Shown: piece by piece, positions 57,342 to 64,000 of the stretch
Position numbering within the stretch: the stretch's first letter is position 1
Layout: every line of letters starts with the position of its first letter
Assembly: GCF_025716945.1 (NCBI RefSeq)
Contig: NZ_JAOVZT010000003.1
Location: 149,898-213,897 of the forward strand
Length of the DNA: 64,000 bases
Origin: Geodermatophilus sp. YIM 151500
GTDB lineage: Bacteria > Actinomycetota > Actinomycetes > Mycobacteriales > Geodermatophilaceae
Direction: 5' to 3'
The notes under the pieces: generated by a model
The model's input: the letters and a program-made list of their open reading frames with translations, nothing else
The model's database searches: none
What the model was told of the DNA's origin: nothing
Program-made: the position numbers and the translations under genes

Positions 57342-58337
57342 TCAACGGCCTTCCCGGACCAGGCCGAGGGCCTGTCCCTCGGTCCGGTCGACCTCACGGC
57401 CCTCGGGGAAAGACACCCCGGTCAGCTGCTCCGACAGCCGCCAGATGCGTCGTGCGTCCTCGAGGCTCCGCAACCGCCGGTAGAGGCTCTGCTCGGCCGG
57501 TGGCCCGCTCATGTGCCAGAACCGGCGGGGACCGTAGAACCGGCCACCGCCGGCGTCCGGCGACGTTGCGGCGAGCAGGGCGGGGAGGCTTGCGGTCTCC
57601 GGCGTCCCCGCGACGCCCATCGCCGACAACCGCCTGATGAGGCGGATCCCGCGCGACTCCTCGGGCCGGCCGATCTCGGGCCGGGCTGCCAGCAGGCTCG
57701 TCGGGGCCACGCCGGGGTGCGCGATGTTGCTCGTGATGTCCCAGCCGCGGGCCCTGCTGCGCCGGTCGAGCTCGAGGGCGAAGAGGCCGACGGCGATCTT
57801 CGACTGGCTGTAGGCGCGGAACGCGTCGTACGAGCGCTCCCACTCCAGGTCGTCCCAGTTGATCGCGTTCCGGTTCGCGGCCACGCTCACCTGCGACGTC
57901 ACGCGCGCCCGGCCGGCGAGCAGCAGCGGCATCAGGTGTGCCACGAGCGCGAAGTGGCCGAGGTGGTTAGTCCCGAGCTGCAGCTCGTGCCCGTCGGCCG
58001 TCGTCCGCCGCTCCGGCGGTGTCATGACACCGGCATTGTTGACCAGCATCTCGATCGGCCGGTCCTCGGCGAGCAGGACGCCGGCGAAGTCGGCGACCGA
58101 CCCGAGGGAGGACAGGTCGAGCGGGTGGAGGGTGACGCCCGCCCCGGGGACGCGCGCCCTGATCTCGGCGGCCACCGCCTCGGCCTTGCCGCGGTTGCGG
58201 ACCGGGAGGACCAGGTCGGCCCCGGCCGCCGCCAGGCGGCGGGCGAGGACTCGGCCGATGCCGTCGGTTCCTCCGGTGAGCACCGCTCGCTTCCCCGACA
58301 GGTCGGGGACGTGGATGTCGATCGTCGTGCGGACCAT
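57342..58337 (-). CDS. SDR family oxidoreductase (retinol dehydrogenase/protochlorophyllide reductase-like)
   Basis: A 331-residue SDR of the long retinol-dehydrogenase type. The cofactor motif is [18 protein letters not shown] is in [14 protein letters not shown], and catalytic Tyr and Lys lie in [16 protein letters not shown]. The tail [20 protein letters not shown] is usual in this subgroup. It is divergent from a MmyB-type regulator across a 209-bp gap, a frequent actinobacterial pairing that suggests local control. Confidence 0.9.
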   Translation of the reverse strand: MVRTTIDIHVPDLSGKRAVLTGGTDGIGRVLARRLAAAGADLVLPVRNRGKAEAVAAEIRARVPGAGVTLHPLDLSSLGSVADFAGVLLAEDRPIEMLVNNAGVMTPPERRTTADGHELQLGTNHLGHFALVAHLMPLLLAGRARVTSQVSVAANRNAINWDDLEWERSYDAFRAYSQSKIAVGLFALELDRRSRARGWDITSNIAHPGVAPTSLLAARPEIGRPEESRGIRLIRRLSAMGVAGTPETASLPALLAATSPDAGGGRFYGPRRFWHMSGPPAEQSLYRRLRSLEDARRIWRLSEQLTGVSFPEGREVDRTEGQALGLVREGR

Positions 58338-58546
58338 CGCTCGTGCTCCTTTCCTCGAGGTTGCGCTGCTCGCGCCGTGGCACCACCGTCCCCCGCCGCT
58401 TGTGGCGCGAGGCAGGGCCTGTCGATCCGCCCCTCCGGGCCCGGCGAGAGGGGGATCGACGGTCCGTGGATGCAGCGCGGGAGCGCCGGTAGAAACGACC
58501 CGGGGGCCCTGACGGGCCGGCGCTCAGGACGCCCGGAAGGGGTCAC

Positions 58547-59434
58547 GTGAGGATCGATCGAACGGGGTTGGCGGAGTTCCTCCGACACCGCCGGGAGTCG
58601 CTGCAGCCCGAGGACGTCGGCCTGATCCGCGGGCCGCGCCGCCGGACCGGCGGGCTGCGGCGCGAGGAGGTCGCCGCCCTCTGCCACATGTCGACCGACT
58701 ACTACGCGCGTCTGGAACGGGAGCGCGGTCCGCAGCCGTCGGAGCAGATGATCGCCTCGATCGCGCAGGGACTGCACCTGTCCCTCGACGAGCGCGACCA
58801 CCTGCTCCGCCTGGCCGGGCACCAGCCGCCGCCGCGCGGAGCGAGCACCGAGCACGTCAGCCCCGGCCTGCTGCGGATCTTCGACCGCCTCGGCGACACC
58901 CCCGCCGAGATCGTCACCGAGCTCGGCGAGACCCTGCGGCAGACGCCGCCCGCGATCGCCCTCACCGGCGACGCGAGTCGGTTCACCGGGCCGGCCCGCA
59001 GCAGTGGGTACCGCTGGTTCACCGACCCGTCGTCCCGCGAGCTGCACCTCCCCGAGGACCACGCGCTTCTCTCGCGGATGTACGCCGCGGGGTTGCGCGG
59101 CGTGCTCGCGATGCGGGGCCCCGGGTCGCGGGCGGCGCACCTGGCCGACCTCCTTCTGGAGCGGAGCGAGGAGTTCCGCCTCCTGTGGGAGGCGCACGAG
59201 GTCGGCGTGCACCCTCACGAGGTCAAGCGCTACCAGCACCCCGAGGTCGGTCTGCTCGAGCTGAACTGCCAGACACTCCTCGACCCGCACCAGGCCCACC
59301 GGTTGATGGTCTGGACCGCCGCACCCGGCACCGAGAGCTACGACAAGCTCCAGGTGCTCGCCGTGATCGGCGCCCAGTCCCTCTCCCCCGCCCACCGAGG
59401 CATCAGCGGCTCGGCTCCCGGCCATCGACGATGA
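58547..59434 (+). CDS. MmyB-like helix-turn-helix transcriptional regulator
   Basis: A 295-residue regulator. The N-terminal XRE-type HTH (LAEFLRHRRESLQPEDVGL, then GLRREEVAALCHMSTDYYAR) is followed by the MmyB ligand-binding domain, which often binds fatty acids (SPGLLRIFDRLGDTPAEIVT, LLELNCQTLLDP). GTG start next to a weak GGTCAC leader. It is transcribed away from the SDR and likely regulates it. Confidence 0.88.
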   Translation: MRIDRTGLAEFLRHRRESLQPEDVGLIRGPRRRTGGLRREEVAALCHMSTDYYARLERERGPQPSEQMIASIAQGLHLSLDERDHLLRLAGHQPPPRGASTEHVSPGLLRIFDRLGDTPAEIVTELGETLRQTPPAIALTGDASRFTGPARSSGYRWFTDPSSRELHLPEDHALLSRMYAAGLRGVLAMRGPGSRAAHLADLLLERSEEFRLLWEAHEVGVHPHEVKRYQHPEVGLLELNCQTLLDPHQAHRLMVWTAAPGTESYDKLQVLAVIGAQSLSPAHRGISGSAPGHRR

Positions 59435-59555
59435 CTCGCCCGCTCGAGCACCTCGGCCAGCCACGCCCGCCCGCCGTAGCGCAACGGACGGGCGGCTCCG
59501 CGTGGTCCGTCACTCGTGAGGAACAGCGGGTCCGCGTACGCGGAGGGCGGTAGGC

Positions 59556-59587
59556 GCGTGCGGAGATGGCGAGTCCCCCTCGGGCAC
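59556..59587 (+). repeat. Degenerate fifth copy (E) of the dispersed repeat
   Basis: Resembles copies A-D (GCGTGCG at the start, GAGTCCCCCTCGGGCAC at the end) with substitutions and about two missing bases. It lies just before the rearranged PIN-toxin gene. Confidence 0.4.
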
Positions 59588-59622
59588 CGAGTTGGGCCGT
59601 GACCGCGGTCCGGGGTGCTGGC

Positions 59623-59742
59623 CTACGCAGGCAGGGCGACCAGGCCCAGCTCCTGAGCTGCACGCGCGAGGCGGCGGTCGAAGGTGGCGACGCGGGCTCC
59701 GGCTTCATGGGCTGCCATGAGCACACAGCAGTCGGGCATTCG
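59623..59742 (-). pseudogene. C-terminal part of a PIN-domain toxin (minus strand)
   Basis: The minus strand encodes RMPDCCVLMAAHEAGARVAT then FDRRLARAAQELGLVALPA and a stop, the typical second half of VapC toxins, with PDC and the FDRRL motif. The first half of the same type of protein is found immediately to the right, but on the opposite strand. Confidence 0.75.
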
Positions 59743-59743
59743 C

Positions 59744-60001
59744 GTGCTCGACGCCAGCGTGCTCATCGGCTACCTGGACGCCGAGGACAGCCAGCACGAA
59801 GCGGTTGAGTCCCTGCTCGCCCGGGAGATCGACGACGACTTCGCGGCCAGTCCGCTGACTCTGGCAGAGGTGCTGGTCGGCCCCGCCAGGGCTGGCCGTC
59901 TCGACGACGCGCGCGCGGCGCTGCGTGATCTCGAGATCGGAGAACGCCAGTTCCCGGCGGACGCCGCTGTTCACCTCGCCCGGCTGCGCGCGCGCACCGC
60001 A
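59744..60001 (+). pseudogene. N-terminal part of a PIN-domain toxin (plus strand)
   Basis: The plus strand encodes VLDASVLIGYLDAEDSQHEA, the PIN start with catalytic Asp, then PLTLAEVLVGPARAGRLDDA and a helix ending LARLRARTA. Homologues continue with '(L)(R/K)MPDC', which lies back to back at 59742 on the other strand. Flipping this segment would restore one continuous minus-strand gene. The frame beyond 60001 is not PIN-like. Confidence 0.7.
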
Positions 60002-60216
60002 CCCTGGTCGGCGTCGTGCCTCACCATCGTCACTCCCTTGCTCAGCCCCGCGAGCACGCGGACGCCGTGGAGCGGCCGCCCGTCGACCGGGCCGAGGACC
60101 TGTCCGGGCCCGGCGTGAGCACGTGCCGGTTGCTCTCCGGTCCTCGCTCACCGACGACGTGGACCGGTGGCTGCTCGACGCGATGACCGAGCTCGCCGGA
60201 CCGCGGGTGCCGTGAT

Positions 60217-60309
60217 CGCGCTGTCCGCACCGTCGTCGCCGACCGGATCACCGGTACCGCCGTCCTCGGCGCCGGCGGCGGCATCACCGGGGACTCGGAC
60301 GCCGTCGCA
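60217..60309 (+). pseudogene. Tiny remnant of a chorismate-binding (PabB/TrpE-like) gene
   Basis: The plus strand reads AVRTVVADRITGTAVLGAGG then GITGDSD, which fits the C-terminal 'GAIRT...GVGGGI..DSDP' motif of aminodeoxychorismate/anthranilate synthase component I. Only about 30 residues exist. The preceding 100 bp also contain short coding-like debris. Confidence 0.4.
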
Positions 60310-60386
60310 GACCACACCGCTGCCTCGTCGACACGGGCCGACGGTCCAGCCGGGCCGGCGACGACGTCCTCGTGCCGGCTCTCCCG

Positions 60387-61358
60387 CTACGGGCGGCCCT
60401 CCGGGGACCCGGTGGCCTCGACCCGTGGCACGACCGGAGCCGGTCGCCCCGACCTCAGGAGCGATGCGAGGTCGCCGACCGGCCCGAGGTGCCTCAGCTT
60501 GTCGGGGTTGACGAGCCCGCGGATGCCGGTGATCTCGCCGCCGGCGATGTCGAGCGCGCACACGCCGATCAGCCGCTGCTGTGCATCGAGGAGGAGGGCT
60601 CCCGGACCGCCGTTGAGCTCGACGGGACGCAACGACACGCCCGGGAGGGCCAGCACCCGCCGGACCCAGCTGAGGACCGTGCGCGCGACACGGGCGCGCC
60701 CGCGCACCGCCCGCGCGATCGCCGGGACCTTGCCGCCGCCGTCGCCGGTCAGCGCCACGTCGTGCGCCAGCAGCGCCTCCAGCCCGGCGAGATCGCCGCG
60801 CTCGGCGGCCGCGAAGAACCGGGCGGCCAGCTCGTCGCGCTGCTCGCGCGTCGCCCGGAAGCGGGGCCGGCGCTGCTGGACGTGGCGTCGGGCGCGGGAG
60901 GCGAGTTGACGCACGTTGCCCTCGCTCGTGCCGAGGATCCCCGCGACCTCGGGATACCCGTAGTCGAACACGTCGTGCAGCAGCAGCACGGCGCGCTGCT
61001 CGGGCGAGAGGCTCTCCAGCAGCACCAGCATCGCCAGCGACAAGGAGTCGGCGATCTCGGCGTGCCGGGCCGGATCGTCGCGGCCGTCGGTGATGACCGG
61101 CTCCGGCAGCCACTCGCCGACGTAGCGCTCGCGGCGGGCACGCGCCGAGCGCAGCTCGTTGATCGCCAGCCGGGTGGTCACGGTGGCCACGAACGCGCGC
61201 GGCGAGGCGATCCGCTCGCCCGCCTCGAGCGCTCGGTGCACCCGCAGCAGCGCCTCCTGCACCACGTCCTCGGCCTCGGACACGCTGCCGAGCATCCGGT
61301 AGGCGAGCGCGAACGCGCCCGGCCGCAGCTCGTCGAGCAGCCGCTCGCGGTCGGTCAT
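60387..61358 (-). CDS. Second ECF41-family sigma factor with C-terminal SnoaL-like domain
   Basis: A 323-residue ECF sigma factor. Region 2 (RPGAFALAYRMLGSVSEAED) and region 4 (LSPEQRAVLLLHDVFDYGYP) are clear. The ECF41 motifs are complete: YVGEWLPEP in the linker, GDGGGKVPAIAR and NPDKLRHLG in the C-terminal domain. It overlaps its upstream epimerase by 4 nt (ATGA at 61355-61358), so the two are strictly coupled. It is a paralogue of the sigma factor at 30570-31487. Confidence 0.93.
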   Translation of the reverse strand: MTDRERLLDELRPGAFALAYRMLGSVSEAEDVVQEALLRVHRALEAGERIASPRAFVATVTTRLAINELRSARARRERYVGEWLPEPVITDGRDDPARHAEIADSLSLAMLVLLESLSPEQRAVLLLHDVFDYGYPEVAGILGTSEGNVRQLASRARRHVQQRRPRFRATREQRDELAARFFAAAERGDLAGLEALLAHDVALTGDGGGKVPAIARAVRGRARVARTVLSWVRRVLALPGVSLRPVELNGGPGALLLDAQQRLIGVCALDIAGGEITGIRGLVNPDKLRHLGPVGDLASLLRSGRPAPVVPRVEATGSPEGRP

Positions 61359-62290
61359 GCCGCGGCGAGCCCGTGCCGCCAGCTGGGATGCGCCGGGCGC
61401 CATCCCAGCTCGCGCTTGGCCTTGGCGTTGGAGGCTCCGCGCAGCTCGGTCATCATCACCACGCCGGCCTCCCCGGCGAACAGCCGCCCGACGAATCGCG
61501 GCACGTGCATCGGCTGCCTGGCGCCGAGCTCCTGCGCCAGGGCCGGCAACCACTCGGCGACCGGGGCAGGGTCGTCGTCGACGACGTTGTAGGCACCCCG
61601 CCTGCCGTGCTCCACCGCCGCCACCGTCGCCTCCGCAGCGTCGGCGACGTGGACGAACGACCACACGCCGGCGCCGTCGCCGACCAGCGGGAACCTGCGT
61701 CTGCGGATCAGCTCGGGCTGTTCCCCGCCCGGCGCCATCGCCGTGCCCGGCCCGTAGAAGGCGCCGTAGCGCAACACGATCCCCTCCGTCCACCGGGCGC
61801 CGAGGACCGCCCGCTCGAGATGACGGATCGCGGCCAGCGTCTCGCGCATCTCCCGCGCCGGCGCGGTCTCCAGCGGGTCCTCCTCGGTCTTGACCGGCGG
61901 ACCGGTGCGCGCGTACGCGCCGTAGGACGCCACCCCCTGCGCCACGAACCGCCGCACCCCGACCGCCTGCCCGGCGGAGAGCAGGTGGTCGGTGCCCTCG
62001 GTCCGCAGGCGGTTGGTCCGCGCGAAGTCGCGGTCGAAGTGACGCATGTCCAACGCTCCGATCGCGGTCAGCTGGTGCACGATCACGTCCGGCCGCGCCC
62101 GCCCGACGGCCTCCGCGACCTGCTCGGGCTCGAGCGCGTCCGCGACCACCGGCACCGCACCCCACTCGCGGAGCATCGTCTGCTTGGACTCCCGGCGCGT
62201 CATGGCGTGGACCTCGTGACCCGCCTCGACCAGACGCGGCACCAGCTGCCGTCCGATCGCTCCCGTCGCCCCGGCGACGAACACCCTCAT
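61355..62290 (-). CDS. NAD-dependent epimerase/dehydratase (partner of the second ECF41)
   Basis: A 311-residue extended SDR starting MRVFVAGATGAIGRQLVPRL. The active-site region is RYGAFYGPGTAMAPGG and the C-terminus has SNAKAKRELGWRPAHPSW, matching the epimerase at 31505-32419. GAGGAG precedes ATG 62290. ECF41 sigma factors typically transcribe such an oxidoreductase/epimerase gene, and a consensus-like promoter lies 38 bp upstream. Confidence 0.9.
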   Translation of the reverse strand: MRVFVAGATGAIGRQLVPRLVEAGHEVHAMTRRESKQTMLREWGAVPVVADALEPEQVAEAVGRARPDVIVHQLTAIGALDMRHFDRDFARTNRLRTEGTDHLLSAGQAVGVRRFVAQGVASYGAYARTGPPVKTEEDPLETAPAREMRETLAAIRHLERAVLGARWTEGIVLRYGAFYGPGTAMAPGGEQPELIRRRRFPLVGDGAGVWSFVHVADAAEATVAAVEHGRRGAYNVVDDDPAPVAEWLPALAQELGARQPMHVPRFVGRLFAGEAGVVMMTELRGASNAKAKRELGWRPAHPSWRHGLAAA

Positions 62291-62327
62291 GATCACTCCT
62301 CGGTCGAGGACTGCTGACACCAGACAA

Positions 62328-62354
62328 GACAAGAGAGCAGACCCCGCTGTGACA
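62328..62354 (-). promoter_or_regulatory. ECF41-type promoter of the second epimerase-sigma operon
   Basis: On the minus strand TGTCACA (62354-62348), a 16-nt spacer, then TGTC (62331-62328). The -35 is perfect; the -10 differs by one base from CGTC. Confidence 0.68.
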
Positions 62355-62648
62355 CCTCCGGTGCCCCTGCACGGACGACGGGCGCAGGGTGGCGGTGCTG
62401 CGACCCGTTGGCACGCGGTCCGCGACGCGCACGTCCGCGTGCCGGTGTGCCGGTTCCGCGTGCGTCCAACCGCCGGGCTGACCCCAGCTGCTGTGGCTGG
62501 CGGGCGCGGTCCTGGTCGAGGCCCAGGACGACGGGCGGGCCACCGACCACCGCTACCCCACCGACGGCTCCATGGCCCTCGGGTGGGCCCCCCACCTGCG
62601 GTGGAGGGCCCAACCGTGGGGTTGTCGGGCCGACCGCAGCGGAGAGCC
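62355..62648. other. Intergenic stretch with a possible IS256-type remnant
   Basis: One plus-strand frame at about 62485-62580 reads LLWLAGAVLVEAQDDGRATD then HRYPTDGSMAL, which resembles the end of IS256-family transposases. The resemblance is short and degraded. Otherwise nothing is recognised between the epimerase promoter and the haloperoxidase gene. Confidence 0.3.
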
Positions 62649-63932
62649 TCAGTCAGCCCGGCCGAACCGGTCGTGGACCGCATCGGCCACCTGGCGGCCG
62701 ATGCGCAGCCCGTCGTCCATCGCATCCCGGAAATGGAACCCGAGCCAGATGCGGGCGTCCGTGACGTCGTCCAGCCACGCCCGCTCCGAGGAGTACGTGC
62801 GGGTCGTGACGACCACCCCGGGCGCAGTGGACTCCAGAGTCACCTCCACTCGTCCGAACAGCTCCTCCAGCACGTGAGCAGTGCTCCCGGTGAGGCAGGC
62901 ATGACCACTCGGGTACTCCGGATACGGAGGAGTCGGGCCGAAGGGCGTCCAGGCGGCATCGACGACGGTGGCAGGGTTGCCGTCGGCGTCGGCCTGGTGG
63001 ATCGCCGTCTCCGGACGCCAGTAGTAGTGGACGTACTTCTCGCGCCAGCAGGTGATCAGCGCGTCGGCGCCGGCGCCGTTGACCGCCGCGAACATGCGCG
63101 CCGCGTCCACGATGTCGAGGTCCCGCCGCAGGGCGAGGTCGCGCATCGCGTCCTGATACTGACGCACCGGGTTGTCGCTGAAGAACAGCGCCAGATCCGT
63201 CTGCTCGGGCGACCGGCGGGAGCCCGTCGCCGCGCCCATCGTCCGGACCTCCTCGACGTCCGCGGCGTACTGGTCGCTCCTCAGGGAATCCGGGCCGTTC
63301 CGGTCGAACTGCCTGGGCGACCGGATGAGCACCGGTCGGGTGAACGCCAGCCACGGGGCCAGGAACTCGCCGCTGGCCGTCGGCGCCCACATGCCCGGCG
63401 GCGGATCGAGAGGCCGCGGCGGCGTGACCGGTGCGTCCCGGCCGTCATCGACACGCGACACGAGGAGGGCCTCCGCCGCGTCGTGCCCGACGCGCTGCCC
63501 CCGGACCCGCCCGTCATCGTCGGGGATGCCGGCCAGCCAGGCGTCGTAATCGGCGTCGAGCGCCGCCTCGGACGCGGGGAAGTACCGCACCAGGACGTCG
63601 TGCGCGGCGGTCGCCGCGGCGACGTCGGACGACGCGGGGCCGTGCGCAGCCGGCTGGCGGAGCGTCGGCCTCCCCCCTCCCTCGACCGTCACGACCGCGT
63701 TGTAGACAGCCGTGGACACCAGGGCCAGGTAGAGCTGCGCGACCGGTGGCGGCTTCTTCCCCTCGGCGCTGATGGTGCGGAAGGCGATGGCGTTCCAGGA
63801 CGTGACGATGCCGGCTGCGCTGCCGGCCCGGGACGACGCGGGCTGGGCCGCCGTCACCGAAACGGTGCTGAGCAGCACGGCGAGTGCAGCGACGACGCTG
63901 CCCCGGCGGACGGACGTGGGTGCTCGGGCCAT
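62649..63932 (-). CDS. Secreted vanadium-dependent haloperoxidase/PAP2-like protein
   Basis: A 427-residue exported protein. The N-terminus has RR and a hydrophobic stretch (VVAALAVLLSTVSVTAAQPA) with an AQA-like cleavage region. The body is of the vanadium chloroperoxidase/PAP2 superfamily: CWREKYVHYYWRPETAI with conserved Lys/Arg, EYPSGHACLTGSTAHVLEEL with the acid-base His, and DARIWLGFHFRDAMDDG in place of the usual final Arg-His motif. It would oxidise halides with peroxide or act as a phosphatase; vanadate binding needs testing. Single gene at the window end. Confidence 0.85.
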   Translation of the reverse strand: MARAPTSVRRGSVVAALAVLLSTVSVTAAQPASSRAGSAAGIVTSWNAIAFRTISAEGKKPPPVAQLYLALVSTAVYNAVVTVEGGGRPTLRQPAAHGPASSDVAAATAAHDVLVRYFPASEAALDADYDAWLAGIPDDDGRVRGQRVGHDAAEALLVSRVDDGRDAPVTPPRPLDPPPGMWAPTASGEFLAPWLAFTRPVLIRSPRQFDRNGPDSLRSDQYAADVEEVRTMGAATGSRRSPEQTDLALFFSDNPVRQYQDAMRDLALRRDLDIVDAARMFAAVNGAGADALITCWREKYVHYYWRPETAIHQADADGNPATVVDAAWTPFGPTPPYPEYPSGHACLTGSTAHVLEELFGRVEVTLESTAPGVVVTTRTYSSERAWLDDVTDARIWLGFHFRDAMDDGLRIGRQVADAVHDRFGRAD

Positions 63933-64000
63933 GGTGTCTCTCCTGTCTGTCCGGCGCTCCCTGCGTGCGTGTGCGGTCTGCGTGACGTAGGCGCTGGGAT

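Noticed and set aside
60310..60386. Possible extra coding sequence left of the second sigma factor
   Set aside because: Only the end of the sigma-factor gene and short debris are seen; no complete frame can be supported.

Overview
This is a very GC-rich actinobacterial chromosome segment. The codon bias toward G/C in third positions, the many GTG starts, the DUF5703 protein, the IclR/TetR/SARP regulators and the gene repertoire best fit Geodermatophilaceae (Blastococcus, Geodermatophilus or Modestobacter). That family placement is inferred, not shown. There is no rRNA, no CRISPR array and no complete prophage. The only RNA gene recognised is a tRNA-Leu(GAG) at 18247-18330.

Region 1 (1-18.2 kb) is ordinary core and accessory chromosome: a histidine phosphatase, undecaprenyl-diphosphatase (uppP), an aldo/keto reductase, a RecD-like helicase, a PfkB kinase coupled to surE, small conserved actinobacterial proteins, an IclR regulator next to a DUF59 protein and an amidohydrolase, a pentapeptide-repeat protein, an HtaA-like secreted protein, a TetR regulator with a glycosyltransferase, a quinone oxidoreductase, an LtrA membrane protein, an SDR and an M20 peptidase. 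Long perfect hairpins sit in several intergenic gaps.

Region 2 (18.2-33.3 kb) starts at tRNA-Leu and looks acquired. A truncated integrase whose catalytic Tyr is His, an IS1634-type fragment and a truncated conserved gene abut one another. A complete unsaturated-uronate (pectin) catabolic cassette follows: kduI, kduD, a GH88/105 hydrolase, an MHS-family transporter, KDPG aldolase, an IclR regulator and KDG kinase. It is bracketed by two copies of a 34-bp repeat that recurs at least twice more, with a fifth degenerate copy. Next comes an ECF41-type sigma-factor locus with its NAD-dependent epimerase partner, plus a divergent gene set (NAD(P)-binding oxidoreductase and membrane protein; DoxX) carrying near-perfect ECF41 promoters. 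The region ends with a ribbon-helix-helix TA-like pair.

Region 3 (33.5-53.7 kb) is the most unusual part. A 63-aa peptide, a LodA-type quinoprotein amino-acid oxidase, its LodB flavoprotein and a VioB-type ferritin-like protein are followed by peptidases of four families: S8, M4, M28 fused to a HAD domain, and M14, plus a dead second S8. The S8, M4, M14 and dead S8 genes each have a small stand-alone prodomain or inhibitor gene beside them. A lipase-like hydrolase, a GH13 glycosidase and a frameshifted LysM protein complete the set. None of the intact peptidases shows a signal peptide. Eight promoters here carry GTGAC motifs repeated every 11 bp just upstream of a -10-like hexamer, the architecture recognised by SARP regulators, and a SARP gene (53005-53739) sits at the end of the cluster. 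The genes therefore look like one SARP-controlled regulon.

Region 4 (53.7-64 kb) is a graveyard of IS, transporter, RelE and PIN fragments. It includes a PIN-domain toxin gene whose N-terminal part is inverted relative to its C-terminal part. It then holds an SDR with a divergent MmyB-type regulator, a second ECF41 sigma factor with its epimerase and matching promoter, and a secreted vanadium-haloperoxidase-like protein.
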